DNA of 9,915 nucleotides from Planctomycetota bacterium (GCA_024278775.1 JAJRSP010000266.1:1-9915), one strand, 5' to 3'; counted from the stretch's first letter, positions 1-7,533 are shown. Numbers and translations: made by a program. The notes: a model not told the origin generated them from the sequence alone.

Positions 1-147
1 AGGCCCGAAAAGGAGAATGGGCGTCTCCGCTTGACAGGACCAGCTTAGTGTGCGGCGTTTAGCGCCAGCGCGAATGGGAGGTTGGTCAAGTCTCACGACC
101 ACAACGAGTTACGGCCTTGACACGGCTTACTTCATGGGAGCACAAAA

Positions 148-3100
148 ATGATCCGTCACAAGAACGCCATATCAACTTGGTCACTCGGTTGGCAGACACT
201 CGCCGTAGCATTCATTTGGCAGTGTACGGCTACGCAGTTGGTTCAGGCGCAAACCCCACTACCAACCCAAGTGGGCGGTGACAAACTCGTCGTGACGGAT
301 TCGATAGAGGCGGGTTCCGCGGAAACTGAACCCATCACCGATCCATTCAAGGTCTACCCCGTCGAGCCGCAAGAGATCTATGTCGTCTCGGGAGGAGGTG
401 CCGCCTCAAACGGTATCGCAGCCGCGGCGGAGAAGCTGATCTACGATAACCCGCTCGGTTCGTTCGCGACTGAATTTCCGGCCGATTATCGCGTGGCCGA
501 TGACATCACGTTTTCCGTCAAGACCGGCTGCCCACTCACGCGGTACCGGTTTCAGATCATCGGCAAGGCCAATCCTGATGCGTGCGGCGGCGCGGGCATG
601 ACCTGCGGCCCGCTGCGCGTGGATTTTGCGTTGTACGATGAATGCCCCAGCGCCGGCGGCGCGGTGATTGACGGCACGCCCGGTTGTGCGTCTACGGAAC
701 CGGGAGCCGCCATGCCCTCGGGGGCACCCTGCCTTTTTCTTCCCGACGCCGATACCCAAACCGAGATCAACTTCGTACCGAGCATCCCCGTCGCACTGCC
801 GTCCAGGGTGTGGCTGGCCACTACGATGAGCCGTGCCGGTGCCGGTGTCATCATTGGCGCACCGGCGCTGAAGGGCTTCTCCAGCGACGTGATAGATACG
901 GTCTCTTTTGCCTGCAATTCCAGTGTGGGTGGCTTCCCAACCCGGCCTTATTCCAGCTTCAATGCCTCTGTCTACGGCGATGCTACCTGCACGGACACAT
1001 TCTTGACCTATCAGAACACTCGAGCCGACAACTCGGGCGTTAATGAAGGATCAAATATATGCATCGCCGATGACATCACACTCAACAGAACGTGCAACAT
1101 GTCTCAGTTGGAGGTTGCCGTTCGCGGATTGGGTCGATACGACCTCGAGCTTCGTCGTTCGTCGGCCAGCGGACCCATCGGCAACTGTAATAGCATTCCA
1201 GCGTTTGGTGTGAGCGCCATTCCGGGCACGCGAACGGCGTTCGGATCAGGGCCGGGCGACGGGCTCTTTGTCTTCCGAAAAAACTTTGATCCTCCGATAC
1301 CGCTGCCGAACGAGAACCTGTTCGCCGTGCTGATGCCCAACAACGTGAACGCCAAGTGGGTGTTAACCCGTCAGGATGCCTCCATCGGTTCCACCGACGC
1401 CACCTACTTCGTCTTTGATGGCGGTCCCAATGGCGGCACGTGGAACTCGAAGGTCCGGCCGGGCAACATCCATGGCGGATACCACATCGTGATTACCTGC
1501 GAGGGCTCTCCGCCCGTCGGGGCTTGTTGCGATATGTTCATACGCGATCCAGCCGGGGAGGCCGTCTGCCGCGATGTGCCGGAGATCAACTGCGGGGTCA
1601 CTTTTGCGCATCCTTCATTTCAACCTTCGTGGGTCGAGGGGCTGAGCTGCGCGGATGAACCTTTTCCGCATCCGTGTGGACAGGCGGCCTGCTGTGAGCC
1701 GGACAACACCTGCGAAAACCTGACGCAAAACGAGTGCGACGCAGTAGAGCCGCTCGATCGTCCGCGCATCTATCACCAGGGGCAATATTGCGGTGAACAG
1801 GGTCAGACGTGCCCCAATATGATCTGCCTAAATCAAGTGGGAGACTGTCTTCTCGCGCATGACGGCGTTGGCTGTAGTGACCCGTACTGTTGCACCGACG
1901 TGTGTGCGTCGGACTCGTGGTGTTGCGACGTGGAATGGGATCTGCTCTGCGAACGCGAGGCTAACGACCTCTGTCAGCTTTCTCCGACAAACGACGATTG
2001 CGCGCCCGGACCGGGAATGACCGGGCAGGCTGGCGCAGTGGAGGTGGTTGTCGATGGACCGGCCATGTTCGCTCGACAACGTAATGCGACAAGCCCTGTG
2101 TCTGATCCTCCGTTCTCTTGCAACGGTGGACAGCGCCACTGTGTAGGTGGCTGCGCTCACGGTGAGGTTTGTCGCGATGACTCCGATTGTGTCGGAGCGA
2201 GTGCCGGGTATTGCGACTTTGGTGGCTACCCGATCAACGGAGCATGTGTCGGCGGCTGCAATGATCAGATCACATGCTTTCAGCCATTTTTTGGACCAGA
2301 GACGTACTGTGTGGGGGGTGTTAACAACCAACAGCCGTGTGCCCCGCGCTGCGAGGCCGGTGCCAATGCCGGTCAAGGATGTGGCGACGACGCCGATTGT
2401 CCCGGTTCGATATGCTCCCACGATGCCGACTGCCCCGACGGTACTTGCGACAACACTTTCTGCGAGGGTACTCCGGATGGTTATTGCGCCAGTGCAGTGC
2501 CGGAGCCGGGTGTGCCGGGCGTGGGGTCTGTGTGGTTTTACTTTACGGTGCCCGATGGTCCGGGGCCGACGCTGGATGTGGAGGTGAGTACCTGCGGCAG
2601 CTATGGTCCGGCGGAGGATTCAATGGTGCAGGTATACGCCATCGGCGATAACGACAGCGGTCTATGTACGGGGGAGGGTCGCTGCGACGGGGATGGTTCC
2701 CTCTGTCATACGGCGGCGCAGGATTGTTCGGACGGGACCGACTGCATCCGAGTTGATGTGCCCTGTAGTGTCGCGGCTCAGGATTGCTCCGCGGGTTTCG
2801 AGTGTACGCTCAACAGAGTAGAAGCGTGCAACTCCTTAACGCTGCTGGGCTGCAACGACAACGCACAGGACGGCTGCGGCGATCCGACACAGTCGAACAA
2901 CTCCAAGCTCTGTCTGACTAATCTTCGGAGAGGGGATACGTATTACGTACTCGTGGCGGCGAAATCAAGAGCGACCCGCGGCACATACCGCGTGACCGCA
3001 CAATCGGTTTCGTCCTGCACAGGTGGGACAATCGAATCTCCATATCCACCAGGCAACCCGGAAGACGGCCTCGCGGCGTTGAGTGCATCCGACACAGGAA

Positions 3101-4977
3101 ACAGTCACGTTAATCCTCTAACGCATGCGTCGATCTCAAGTGGCCCGTCCGGTTCCCATTCGGAACCGGTGCATCTGGAGCGGCCCGACGATCCGTTTAT
3201 GGCTCGGTCGTCAACGCCGCCGCCCGGTGTGGTGGCCGGTCGAACGGTCGTCGAACGAGATGGCTTCATCAGCGTGCAGGTAAACGTCGATCAGTTCGGC
3301 AATAACATCCCCGGTGATGCGGCCAACGAACCCTCCATCGCCGTGGATCCGACGAACCCCAGCCGGATGGTGATTGGCTGGCGTCAGTTTGACACTATAA
3401 AATCCAACTTTCGCCAGGCCGGGGTGGGATACAGTCATGATGCCGGAGCCACATGGTCCTTTCCCGGTCCGCTGACACCCGGAACATTCCGCAGCGACCC
3501 GGTGGTGGTGGCCAACGCCGACGGACTGTTCCATTATTTCAGCCTCGGGTTTGATCTGTGCAGTTTCCAATATGACGTATTCACCTCGGCCGATGGCGGC
3601 GTGACGTGGGGAGATCCGGTCTTCGCGTTTGGAGGTGATAAGGGTTGGGCCACCGTGGACACCACCGGCGGACCCGGTCGCAACAACCTATACGAGACCT
3701 GGACCGAGGGTACATCCTGTACAAGCGGCAGCTTTAGCCGATCGACGGATCGCGGAGGATCGTTCGAGGGTCCAATTTATGGAACACCGTGGTGGGGTAC
3801 GCTCACCGTGGACCTCAACGGCGTGCTATACGCTGCGGGTGTTGGCTCCGGGGGTGGCTATGTCGCGATCTCAGACAACGCGCAGGATTCCAGCGTACCA
3901 CCCACATTCGATCGATCTACCCTCGTTGATCTCGGCGGATATCCAGGGCCCACGGGTGGACCTAATCCGCGCGGACTCCTTGGACAGGTGTGGATCCGAA
4001 GCGATCTCGGCAGCGGCCCCCGCGCCGGGGATCTTTACGTCTTGGGTTCGGTCTCCACGGCTAACTCGCTCGATGTCATGTTCGCGCGCAGTGAGGACGG
4101 CGGCTTCACCTGGAGTGATCCGGTTCCTGTGAATGATGATGCTGCGAACCACAACGCAACGCACTGGTTTGGCATGATGGATGTCGCACCGAACGGCCGA
4201 ATCGATGTCGTCTGGAACGATAATCGAAACTCTGCCCAAATGAGCTTGTCCGAGCTTTACTACGCGTTTTCCACCGACGGCGGACGCACCTGGTCCAAGA
4301 ACATTCCGGTCAGTCCGGTTTTCGATAGCTGGATCGGCTGGCCCAATCAAAACAAAATCGGTGACTACTACGACATGGCCTCAGACAACGGCGGTGCCAA
4401 CATCGCGTATGCCGCTACATTTAATGGGGAACAGGATGTCTACTTCCTGCGCATCGGCATCATCGATTGCAACGAAAACGGCATTCCCGACGTAGACGAT
4501 ATCGCCAGCGGATTCAGCAACGACTGCGATGGCAACACGCAGCCCGACGAGTGCGGCGCGGACTGCGATGCTAATGGCCTGCCCGACGTTTGTGAGCTTC
4601 TCGCCGGGGCAGCGGATTGCGACGGGAACAACTGGCTCGACATCTGCCAGGGTGACTTCGACGGCGACGGTATCATCGACGCCTGCGACCCGGACCGGGA
4701 CAACGACGGTATCCCGAACGAAGTTGATTTATGTCCAAAAACGCCAAACGGTGTGGGCGCGCTGGCGGATGGTCGACCGCGCCCCGACACCACCGGAGAT
4801 TGCGAGGTTGACCTTCGCGATTACTGGCGGTTTCTGAATTGCTCCGTGGGTGGACAACTCGGCGCACCGCCGCCTTGGGATGCCTGCCTGGAGCGTTTTG
4901 ACGCCGACGACAATATGCAGCTAAACCTCCGCGACGCGGCCGTCTTCCAGAACGCCTACTCCGGACCGGGCGGGTAG
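148..4977 (+). CDS. Giant secreted Cys-rich multidomain protein with Asp-box propeller and dockerin-like C-terminus
   Basis: Exported protein of 1609 residues; function unknown. Seen: signal peptide with likely cleavage after VQA (residue 34); two tandem beta-rich domains, about 97-281 and 284-452, each with an ADDI motif; Cys modules 458-609, including a CC..VC..WCCDVEWD..C type; a PPC-like beta-sandwich about 615-957 interrupted by Cys-rich inserts; a linker; a propeller about 1053-1438 with five Asp boxes (SxDxGxTW-like, starting at 1096, 1147, 1199, 1315, 1375); thrombospondin-3-like calcium repeats 1440-1533; a pair of 12-residue dockerin-like Ca loops, D1547-D1558 and D1585-D1596. About 80 cysteines, only two of them in the propeller. 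Start: ATG with GGGAG at 136-140, seven bases upstream. Asp-box propellers occur in sialidases and in many non-enzymatic surface proteins; I see no sialidase RIP motif, so an enzyme call is not supported. Likely a cell-surface or extracellular binding or structural protein. Coding confidence is very high. Confidence 0.95.
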   Translation: MIRHKNAISTWSLGWQTLAVAFIWQCTATQLVQAQTPLPTQVGGDKLVVTDSIEAGSAETEPITDPFKVYPVEPQEIYVVSGGGAASNGIAAAAEKLIYDNPLGSFATEFPADYRVADDITFSVKTGCPLTRYRFQIIGKANPDACGGAGMTCGPLRVDFALYDECPSAGGAVIDGTPGCASTEPGAAMPSGAPCLFLPDADTQTEINFVPSIPVALPSRVWLATTMSRAGAGVIIGAPALKGFSSDVIDTVSFACNSSVGGFPTRPYSSFNASVYGDATCTDTFLTYQNTRADNSGVNEGSNICIADDITLNRTCNMSQLEVAVRGLGRYDLELRRSSASGPIGNCNSIPAFGVSAIPGTRTAFGSGPGDGLFVFRKNFDPPIPLPNENLFAVLMPNNVNAKWVLTRQDASIGSTDATYFVFDGGPNGGTWNSKVRPGNIHGGYHIVITCEGSPPVGACCDMFIRDPAGEAVCRDVPEINCGVTFAHPSFQPSWVEGLSCADEPFPHPCGQAACCEPDNTCENLTQNECDAVEPLDRPRIYHQGQYCGEQGQTCPNMICLNQVGDCLLAHDGVGCSDPYCCTDVCASDSWCCDVEWDLLCEREANDLCQLSPTNDDCAPGPGMTGQAGAVEVVVDGPAMFARQRNATSPVSDPPFSCNGGQRHCVGGCAHGEVCRDDSDCVGASAGYCDFGGYPINGACVGGCNDQITCFQPFFGPETYCVGGVNNQQPCAPRCEAGANAGQGCGDDADCPGSICSHDADCPDGTCDNTFCEGTPDGYCASAVPEPGVPGVGSVWFYFTVPDGPGPTLDVEVSTCGSYGPAEDSMVQVYAIGDNDSGLCTGEGRCDGDGSLCHTAAQDCSDGTDCIRVDVPCSVAAQDCSAGFECTLNRVEACNSLTLLGCNDNAQDGCGDPTQSNNSKLCLTNLRRGDTYYVLVAAKSRATRGTYRVTAQSVSSCTGGTIESPYPPGNPEDGLAALSASDTGNSHVNPLTHASISSGPSGSHSEPVHLERPDDPFMARSSTPPPGVVAGRTVVERDGFISVQVNVDQFGNNIPGDAANEPSIAVDPTNPSRMVIGWRQFDTIKSNFRQAGVGYSHDAGATWSFPGPLTPGTFRSDPVVVANADGLFHYFSLGFDLCSFQYDVFTSADGGVTWGDPVFAFGGDKGWATVDTTGGPGRNNLYETWTEGTSCTSGSFSRSTDRGGSFEGPIYGTPWWGTLTVDLNGVLYAAGVGSGGGYVAISDNAQDSSVPPTFDRSTLVDLGGYPGPTGGPNPRGLLGQVWIRSDLGSGPRAGDLYVLGSVSTANSLDVMFARSEDGGFTWSDPVPVNDDAANHNATHWFGMMDVAPNGRIDVVWNDNRNSAQMSLSELYYAFSTDGGRTWSKNIPVSPVFDSWIGWPNQNKIGDYYDMASDNGGANIAYAATFNGEQDVYFLRIGIIDCNENGIPDVDDIASGFSNDCDGNTQPDECGADCDANGLPDVCELLAGAADCDGNNWLDICQGDFDGDGIIDACDPDRDNDGIPNEVDLCPKTPNGVGALADGRPRPDTTGDCEVDLRDYWRFLNCSVGGQLGAPPPWDACLERFDADDNMQLNLRDAAVFQNAYSGPGG

Positions 4978-5292
4978 CACGAGGTTGTTGGTTCGGTGCT
5001 GGCTCGACGAACCCGAGGCGTGCCTTTCTGCTCGGGCTTGCCAATCCGCGAAAGGGTGGTGGCAGGGTGTATGACCGCTTCGGCGGCTTGGAATCATGTT
5101 TGGGTGCCCCGCCAAAACGGTTACGCACCCCGCGATGGCATCAGTGGGCCACCGGTTGGCGTCTCTGCCACGGCACCGCTATTATGGCGCAGGGGCCCGG
5201 CTGCTGTTGGGGCCACACTGAGCTTCGACCGACAGGGTCCTCCCTCTTTCGAACGAAGCCCGAACTGGTGAAACGTCACGGAGAGTCAACAT
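4978..5292. other. Intergenic region before the aspartic-protease-like gene
   Basis: This 315-base gap holds no gene I can support. Just after the stop there are two adjacent short inverted repeats, GGTTCG/CGAACC (4990-4995 with 5008-5013) and CCCGAG/CTCGGG (5012-5017 with 5031-5036). Neither is followed by a T-run, so a Rho-independent terminator is not shown. A reading frame from the ATG at 5070 to the stop at 5269-5271 (66 codons) has a poor ribosome site and no recognisable content. The right end holds the candidate promoter and ribosome site of the next gene. Confidence 0.5.
5156..5185 (+). promoter_or_regulatory. Candidate sigma70-type promoter for the aspartic-protease-like gene
   Basis: TTGGCG at 5156-5161 (4 of 6 to TTGACA) and TATTAT at 5180-5185 (5 of 6 to TATAAT) are separated by 18 bases. 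Transcription would start near 5192, giving a leader of about 100 bases. Found by eye only; planctomycete promoter consensus is not assured. Confidence 0.3.
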
Positions 5293-6294
5293 ATGAATCA
5301 ACGGAGCGTGTTCCTCGGATGCCTTCTCACTTGGGCGGCGTGCGTCAGCGTAGGCGATGCCCAAGAGCCGGCGGCCACACCGCCAGCCGTACCGCCGGTC
5401 AACTCGGCAGAAAAAACAGCAACGCCGACCCTGCCCGCCAAATACGAGGCGGATCGGTTCTTCGTCGAACCCATCACAGAGAACATGATCGGGCTACGTT
5501 TTCTCGCCAGTACCGGCGACAACAACCTCATCTACTCAGACGTGGCCGCCGGTCTTGGGGTTCCGATCGCGCTGCAGGGAAACAGCTCGGCTATCTATTT
5601 TCCGGACTTCAACCCTGAACACGCCATCCCTCCCCCCTTGGGATCCGAGGGACGTATGCCCATCAAACCGAAGCGACTTCGACGCGCCGATTTGGGTAAC
5701 CGCTGCTCGGGTATTCTCGGGCAAGACTGGTTCGCGGGCCGCATCTGGACACTGGACTATCCGGCCCAGAAGCTGATCCTGCGCGAGGCCAACGACGTGC
5801 CCCGCGTCCCCACCGAACACCGCACGACGTTGGGGTTCCGAACTGAGGGGATGGGTCGGCGTACCGGTCATCTGCCTCGTGTGGTCATTAAAATCGCCGG
5901 CGAGTCGATCAGCATGCTCCTCAACACCGGAGCCACCGTCACGCTGTCCGATGAAACGGTGAAAACACTCGCCGACGGGAAAGACGCCATCCGAGCGGCC
6001 AGCTTCATTACGGACATTCGTCTTGCGGCGTGGCGAAAGGCGCACAGCTGGCGTGTCATCGAGAAAGCCGAGCGCGGCGGAACCGGCACGATGATAGAAG
6101 TTCCCAAGATCACTATCGCCGGGTATGAGGTGGGACCGGTCTGGTTTACAGCCCGGCCCGTAGGTCTTTATCGCAATCAGATTTCCAGACGACTTGACGC
6201 TCGGGTAGACGGCGCGATCGGCGGCAACCTGTTGAAGTCCTTTCGCGTGACCCTCGACTACCCCAACGCGACTGCGTATTTCGTGAAGCCGTAG
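5293..6294 (+). CDS. Exported two-lobed retropepsin-like protein, catalytic Asp residues replaced
   Basis: Seen: an N-terminal hydrophobic segment ending VGDAQ (about residues 1-24), probably a signal peptide; a Pro/Ala-rich linker; then two lobes. Lobe 1 (about 55-165) has FLASTG at 70-75 followed by LIYSDVAAGLG, and closes with GILGQDWF (140-147) and TLDYP (153-157). Lobe 2 (about 195-333) has MLLNTGATVTLS at 208-219 and closes with GAIGGNLL (307-314) and TLDYP (320-324). In retropepsin-like aspartic proteases the active site is hydrophobic-hydrophobic-D-T/S-G-A; here the Asp positions are Ser73 and Asn211. The fold signatures ILG/IGG plus DYP are intact, so the call to the aspartic protease-like superfamily is firm, but protease activity is doubtful. 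Inferred role: periplasmic or surface binding protein, or an inactive relative. Start: ATG with ACGGAGAG at 5278-5285, seven bases upstream. Confidence 0.88.
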   Translation: MNQRSVFLGCLLTWAACVSVGDAQEPAATPPAVPPVNSAEKTATPTLPAKYEADRFFVEPITENMIGLRFLASTGDNNLIYSDVAAGLGVPIALQGNSSAIYFPDFNPEHAIPPPLGSEGRMPIKPKRLRRADLGNRCSGILGQDWFAGRIWTLDYPAQKLILREANDVPRVPTEHRTTLGFRTEGMGRRTGHLPRVVIKIAGESISMLLNTGATVTLSDETVKTLADGKDAIRAASFITDIRLAAWRKAHSWRVIEKAERGGTGTMIEVPKITIAGYEVGPVWFTARPVGLYRNQISRRLDARVDGAIGGNLLKSFRVTLDYPNATAYFVKP

Positions 6295-6325
6295 TCCACC
6301 GTACCAAAACGGAGGGTGGCGTTCG

Positions 6326-6337
6326 GAGGCATGCCTC
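6326..6337. repeat. Perfect 12-base palindrome GAGGCATGCCTC
   Basis: The sequence equals its own reverse complement over 12 bases. It lies 31 bases past the stop of the aspartic-protease-like gene and ends directly before the ATG at 6338. It may be an operator, or in RNA a 4-base-pair stem with a CATG loop that would cover the GGAGG ribosome site of the small reading frame. Chance occurrence is possible. Confidence 0.4.
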
Positions 6338-6448
6338 ATGCGCATCGCCCGCGTTCATGGCATCGTCGAAACGGCACTACCTACGGCAGGATGTCGCAGT
6401 TATTACGGTTCCGATACATACGCCGCCGCCGTCGCGCCCGTACAATAG
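6338..6448 (+). CDS. Possible 36-residue small protein (weak)
   Basis: ATG at 6338 is preceded by GGAGG at 6325-6329 with an eight-base spacer, a near-ideal Shine-Dalgarno arrangement. The frame runs 36 codons to TAG. The product starts MRIARVHGIVETALP and ends AAAVAPVQ; it has one Cys and no membrane segment, and matches no family I recognise. By my count about half of its codons end in G or C, which is not the strong bias expected of a GC-rich coding gene. A second ATG at 6331 opens an overlapping Arg-rich frame, so either could be accidental. Kept only because of the ribosome site. Confidence 0.2.
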   Translation: MRIARVHGIVETALPTAGCRSYYGSDTYAAAVAPVQ

Positions 6449-6513
6449 CCCTTTGAGAGGTCGATTCGGGAACATTATCGAACCGTCTCACGCTCACCGA
6501 GCATTGTGGTAGG

Positions 6514-6543
6514 TTGACGTATCGAACGCTGGCGTCGGATTAT
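6514..6543 (+). promoter_or_regulatory. Candidate sigma70-type promoter for the hydrolase gene
   Basis: TTGACG at 6514-6519 (5 of 6 to consensus) and GATTAT at 6538-6543 (4 of 6) are 18 bases apart. Transcription would start near 6550, about 95 bases before the preferred GTG start. Recognised by eye only. Confidence 0.35.
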
Positions 6544-6631
6544 GCGGTTGGGTAACATGCCGAGAAGTCTTAACCGTCACCGCGTGAGCGGGTGGCTTAC
6601 GCGTGTTGTGGCGCAGCAGCGCTCGTGTTGG

Positions 6632-6637
6632 AAAGGA
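6632..6637 (+). promoter_or_regulatory. Ribosome binding site that favours the GTG start at 6646
   Basis: AAAGGA lies eight bases upstream of GTG 6646. The other in-frame starts, GTG 6592 and ATG 6703, have no purine-rich site at proper distance, so this site decides the start chosen for the hydrolase. Confidence 0.5.
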
Positions 6638-6645
6638 ACCGTCTC

Positions 6646-7458
6646 GTGAATACTGTTTCACCTAGCGAATCGAACCATGGCCAAACCCGAACTCGTCCGT
6701 CCATGGAGCGTGTTCATCACACCGGATCTCATGCCGGGCGTTATGGCGTGTGGCTGGTGTTGGTAGCGCTTGGCGCGTCCGTATCCTGTGTCTACGCAGG
6801 CGGGCGGAAGACCCCCGACCTTCACGATGCCCCCAAAAAAGTTGACACGGAGGAGATGCACATCAATGTCGGTGTCTCTACCGTCTTCTGTCTCGCGGCC
6901 GGCCCTGCGGAGGGGCATCCAATTCTGCTCATGCACGGTGCCCGTTTCAGCTCAGACACCTGGCTTCAGACGAATACGATCCAGAGCCTCGTCGGTGCGG
7001 GGTATCGCGTCTTTGCCATCGACATCCCCGGATTTGGAAAATCCCCGCGTGCCACGCTTTACGCCAAATCCTTCGTAACCGAACTGCTCGGAAAACTCAC
7101 AAAGAAAGCCGCCATCATCGTGACACCATCGTTGAGTGGGCGATTCGCCTACACCCCGCTCTTCGAATCCTCTCCGCAAATCGCGGGGTGGGTGGCTGTG
7201 GCACCGGCCGCCATCGATATGAATGAGGATCAGCTCGACAAAATCAAAACGCCGACGCTTGTGGTATGGGGAGAGAAAGACCACGTCTTTCCCCTCGCGC
7301 AAGCAGACCTCCTCATCAAGAAAATAGCTGGCGCAAAGAAGGTGGTACTCGAGGGTGCCCAACACCCCTGCTACCTGGATCAACCGGAGCAGTTCAACAA
7401 AGAGCTGATCGACTTCGCCGCGTCCATCTTCCAAAAGAAAGGCGCTAAGAGACAATAG
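6646..7458 (+). CDS. Exported ABHD14-like alpha/beta hydrolase
   Basis: Serine hydrolase fold of 270 residues, counting from GTG 6646. Seen: a hydrophobic segment about residues 34-50 (VWLVLVALGASVSC) ending VYA-GG, a likely signal peptide; oxyanion-hole LLMHGARFSSDTW (94-106); DIPGFGKS (126-133); nucleophile elbow PSLSG with Ser162; acid Asp212 in WGEKDHVFP; His240 in AQHPCYLD. The elbow has Pro and Ser where most family members have Gly-x-Ser-x-Gly. PSLSG, RFSS(D/E)TW and HPCYLD(Q/K)PE, as I recall them, are hallmarks of animal ABHD14A/B. Human ABHD14B is reported to be a protein-lysine deacetylase that makes acetyl-CoA; whether this protein does that is unknown, and export makes a CoA-dependent reaction less likely. 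ATG 6703 would give a compact 32-residue signal peptide and is a real alternative start; GTG 6592 is less likely. The triad appears complete. Confidence 0.88.
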   Translation: MNTVSPSESNHGQTRTRPSMERVHHTGSHAGRYGVWLVLVALGASVSCVYAGGRKTPDLHDAPKKVDTEEMHINVGVSTVFCLAAGPAEGHPILLMHGARFSSDTWLQTNTIQSLVGAGYRVFAIDIPGFGKSPRATLYAKSFVTELLGKLTKKAAIIVTPSLSGRFAYTPLFESSPQIAGWVAVAPAAIDMNEDQLDKIKTPTLVVWGEKDHVFPLAQADLLIKKIAGAKKVVLEGAQHPCYLDQPEQFNKELIDFAASIFQKKGAKRQ

Positions 7459-7483
7459 CCGGCCAGCCTCCTCAGCGCGCGAC

Positions 7484-7531
7484 GTCCGCAGGACCCACCA
7501 CACCCGCAGGCCCCCTCACCACACCCGCAGG
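7484..7531. repeat. Short tandem direct repeats between convergent genes
   Basis: CACCACACCCGCAGG occurs perfectly at 7496-7510 and 7517-7531, a 21-base period with a CCCCCT spacer. A shorter third copy of the core, CCGCAGG, lies at 7486-7492 inside a small GTCC-GCA-GGAC hairpin (7484-7494). The array fills most of the 75 bases between the convergent hydrolase and clpS stops. No T-run is present, so a terminator role is not shown; slipped-strand duplication is the simplest origin. Confidence 0.6.
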
Positions 7532-7533
7532 AC

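Larger units (their letters stand above)
6295..6645. other. Intergenic region between the aspartic-protease-like and hydrolase genes
   Basis: About 350 bases with no long gene. It contains, in order: a weak CCACC/GGTGG inverted repeat just past the stop (6296-6300 with 6315-6319) without a T-run; a perfect 12-base palindrome (6326-6337); a 36-codon reading frame with a good ribosome site (6338-6448); and a candidate promoter (6514-6543) for the hydrolase. The rest shows nothing I recognise. Confidence 0.5.

Noticed and set aside
31..122. TTGACA hexamers at 31-36 and 117-122 as promoters for the giant gene
   Set aside because: Neither has an acceptable -10 at 16-19 bases; the second would put the -10 over the ribosome site.
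1828..2421. Long minus-strand open frame of 197 codons inside the giant gene
   Set aside because: It lies opposite the Cys-rich part of a convincing gene, where regular codons keep the other strand open; the product is low-complexity Thr/Arg/Ala with no domain.
3304..4461. Calling the giant protein a sialidase
   Set aside because: Asp boxes are structural and shared by many non-enzymatic propellers; no RIP motif or other GH33 active-site residues were identified.
4978..5040. Rho-independent terminator after the giant gene
   Set aside because: Two short, mutually competing stems but no following T-run on the plus strand.
5067..5618. A 183-codon frame overlapping the start of the aspartic-protease-like gene
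   Set aside because: Arg/Gly-rich with no recognisable motif; it overlaps a gene with a signal peptide, ribosome site and clear fold signatures.
5536..6345. A 269-codon minus-strand frame opposite the aspartic-protease-like gene
   Set aside because: Mirror frame of a real gene; no domain and no ribosome site noticed.
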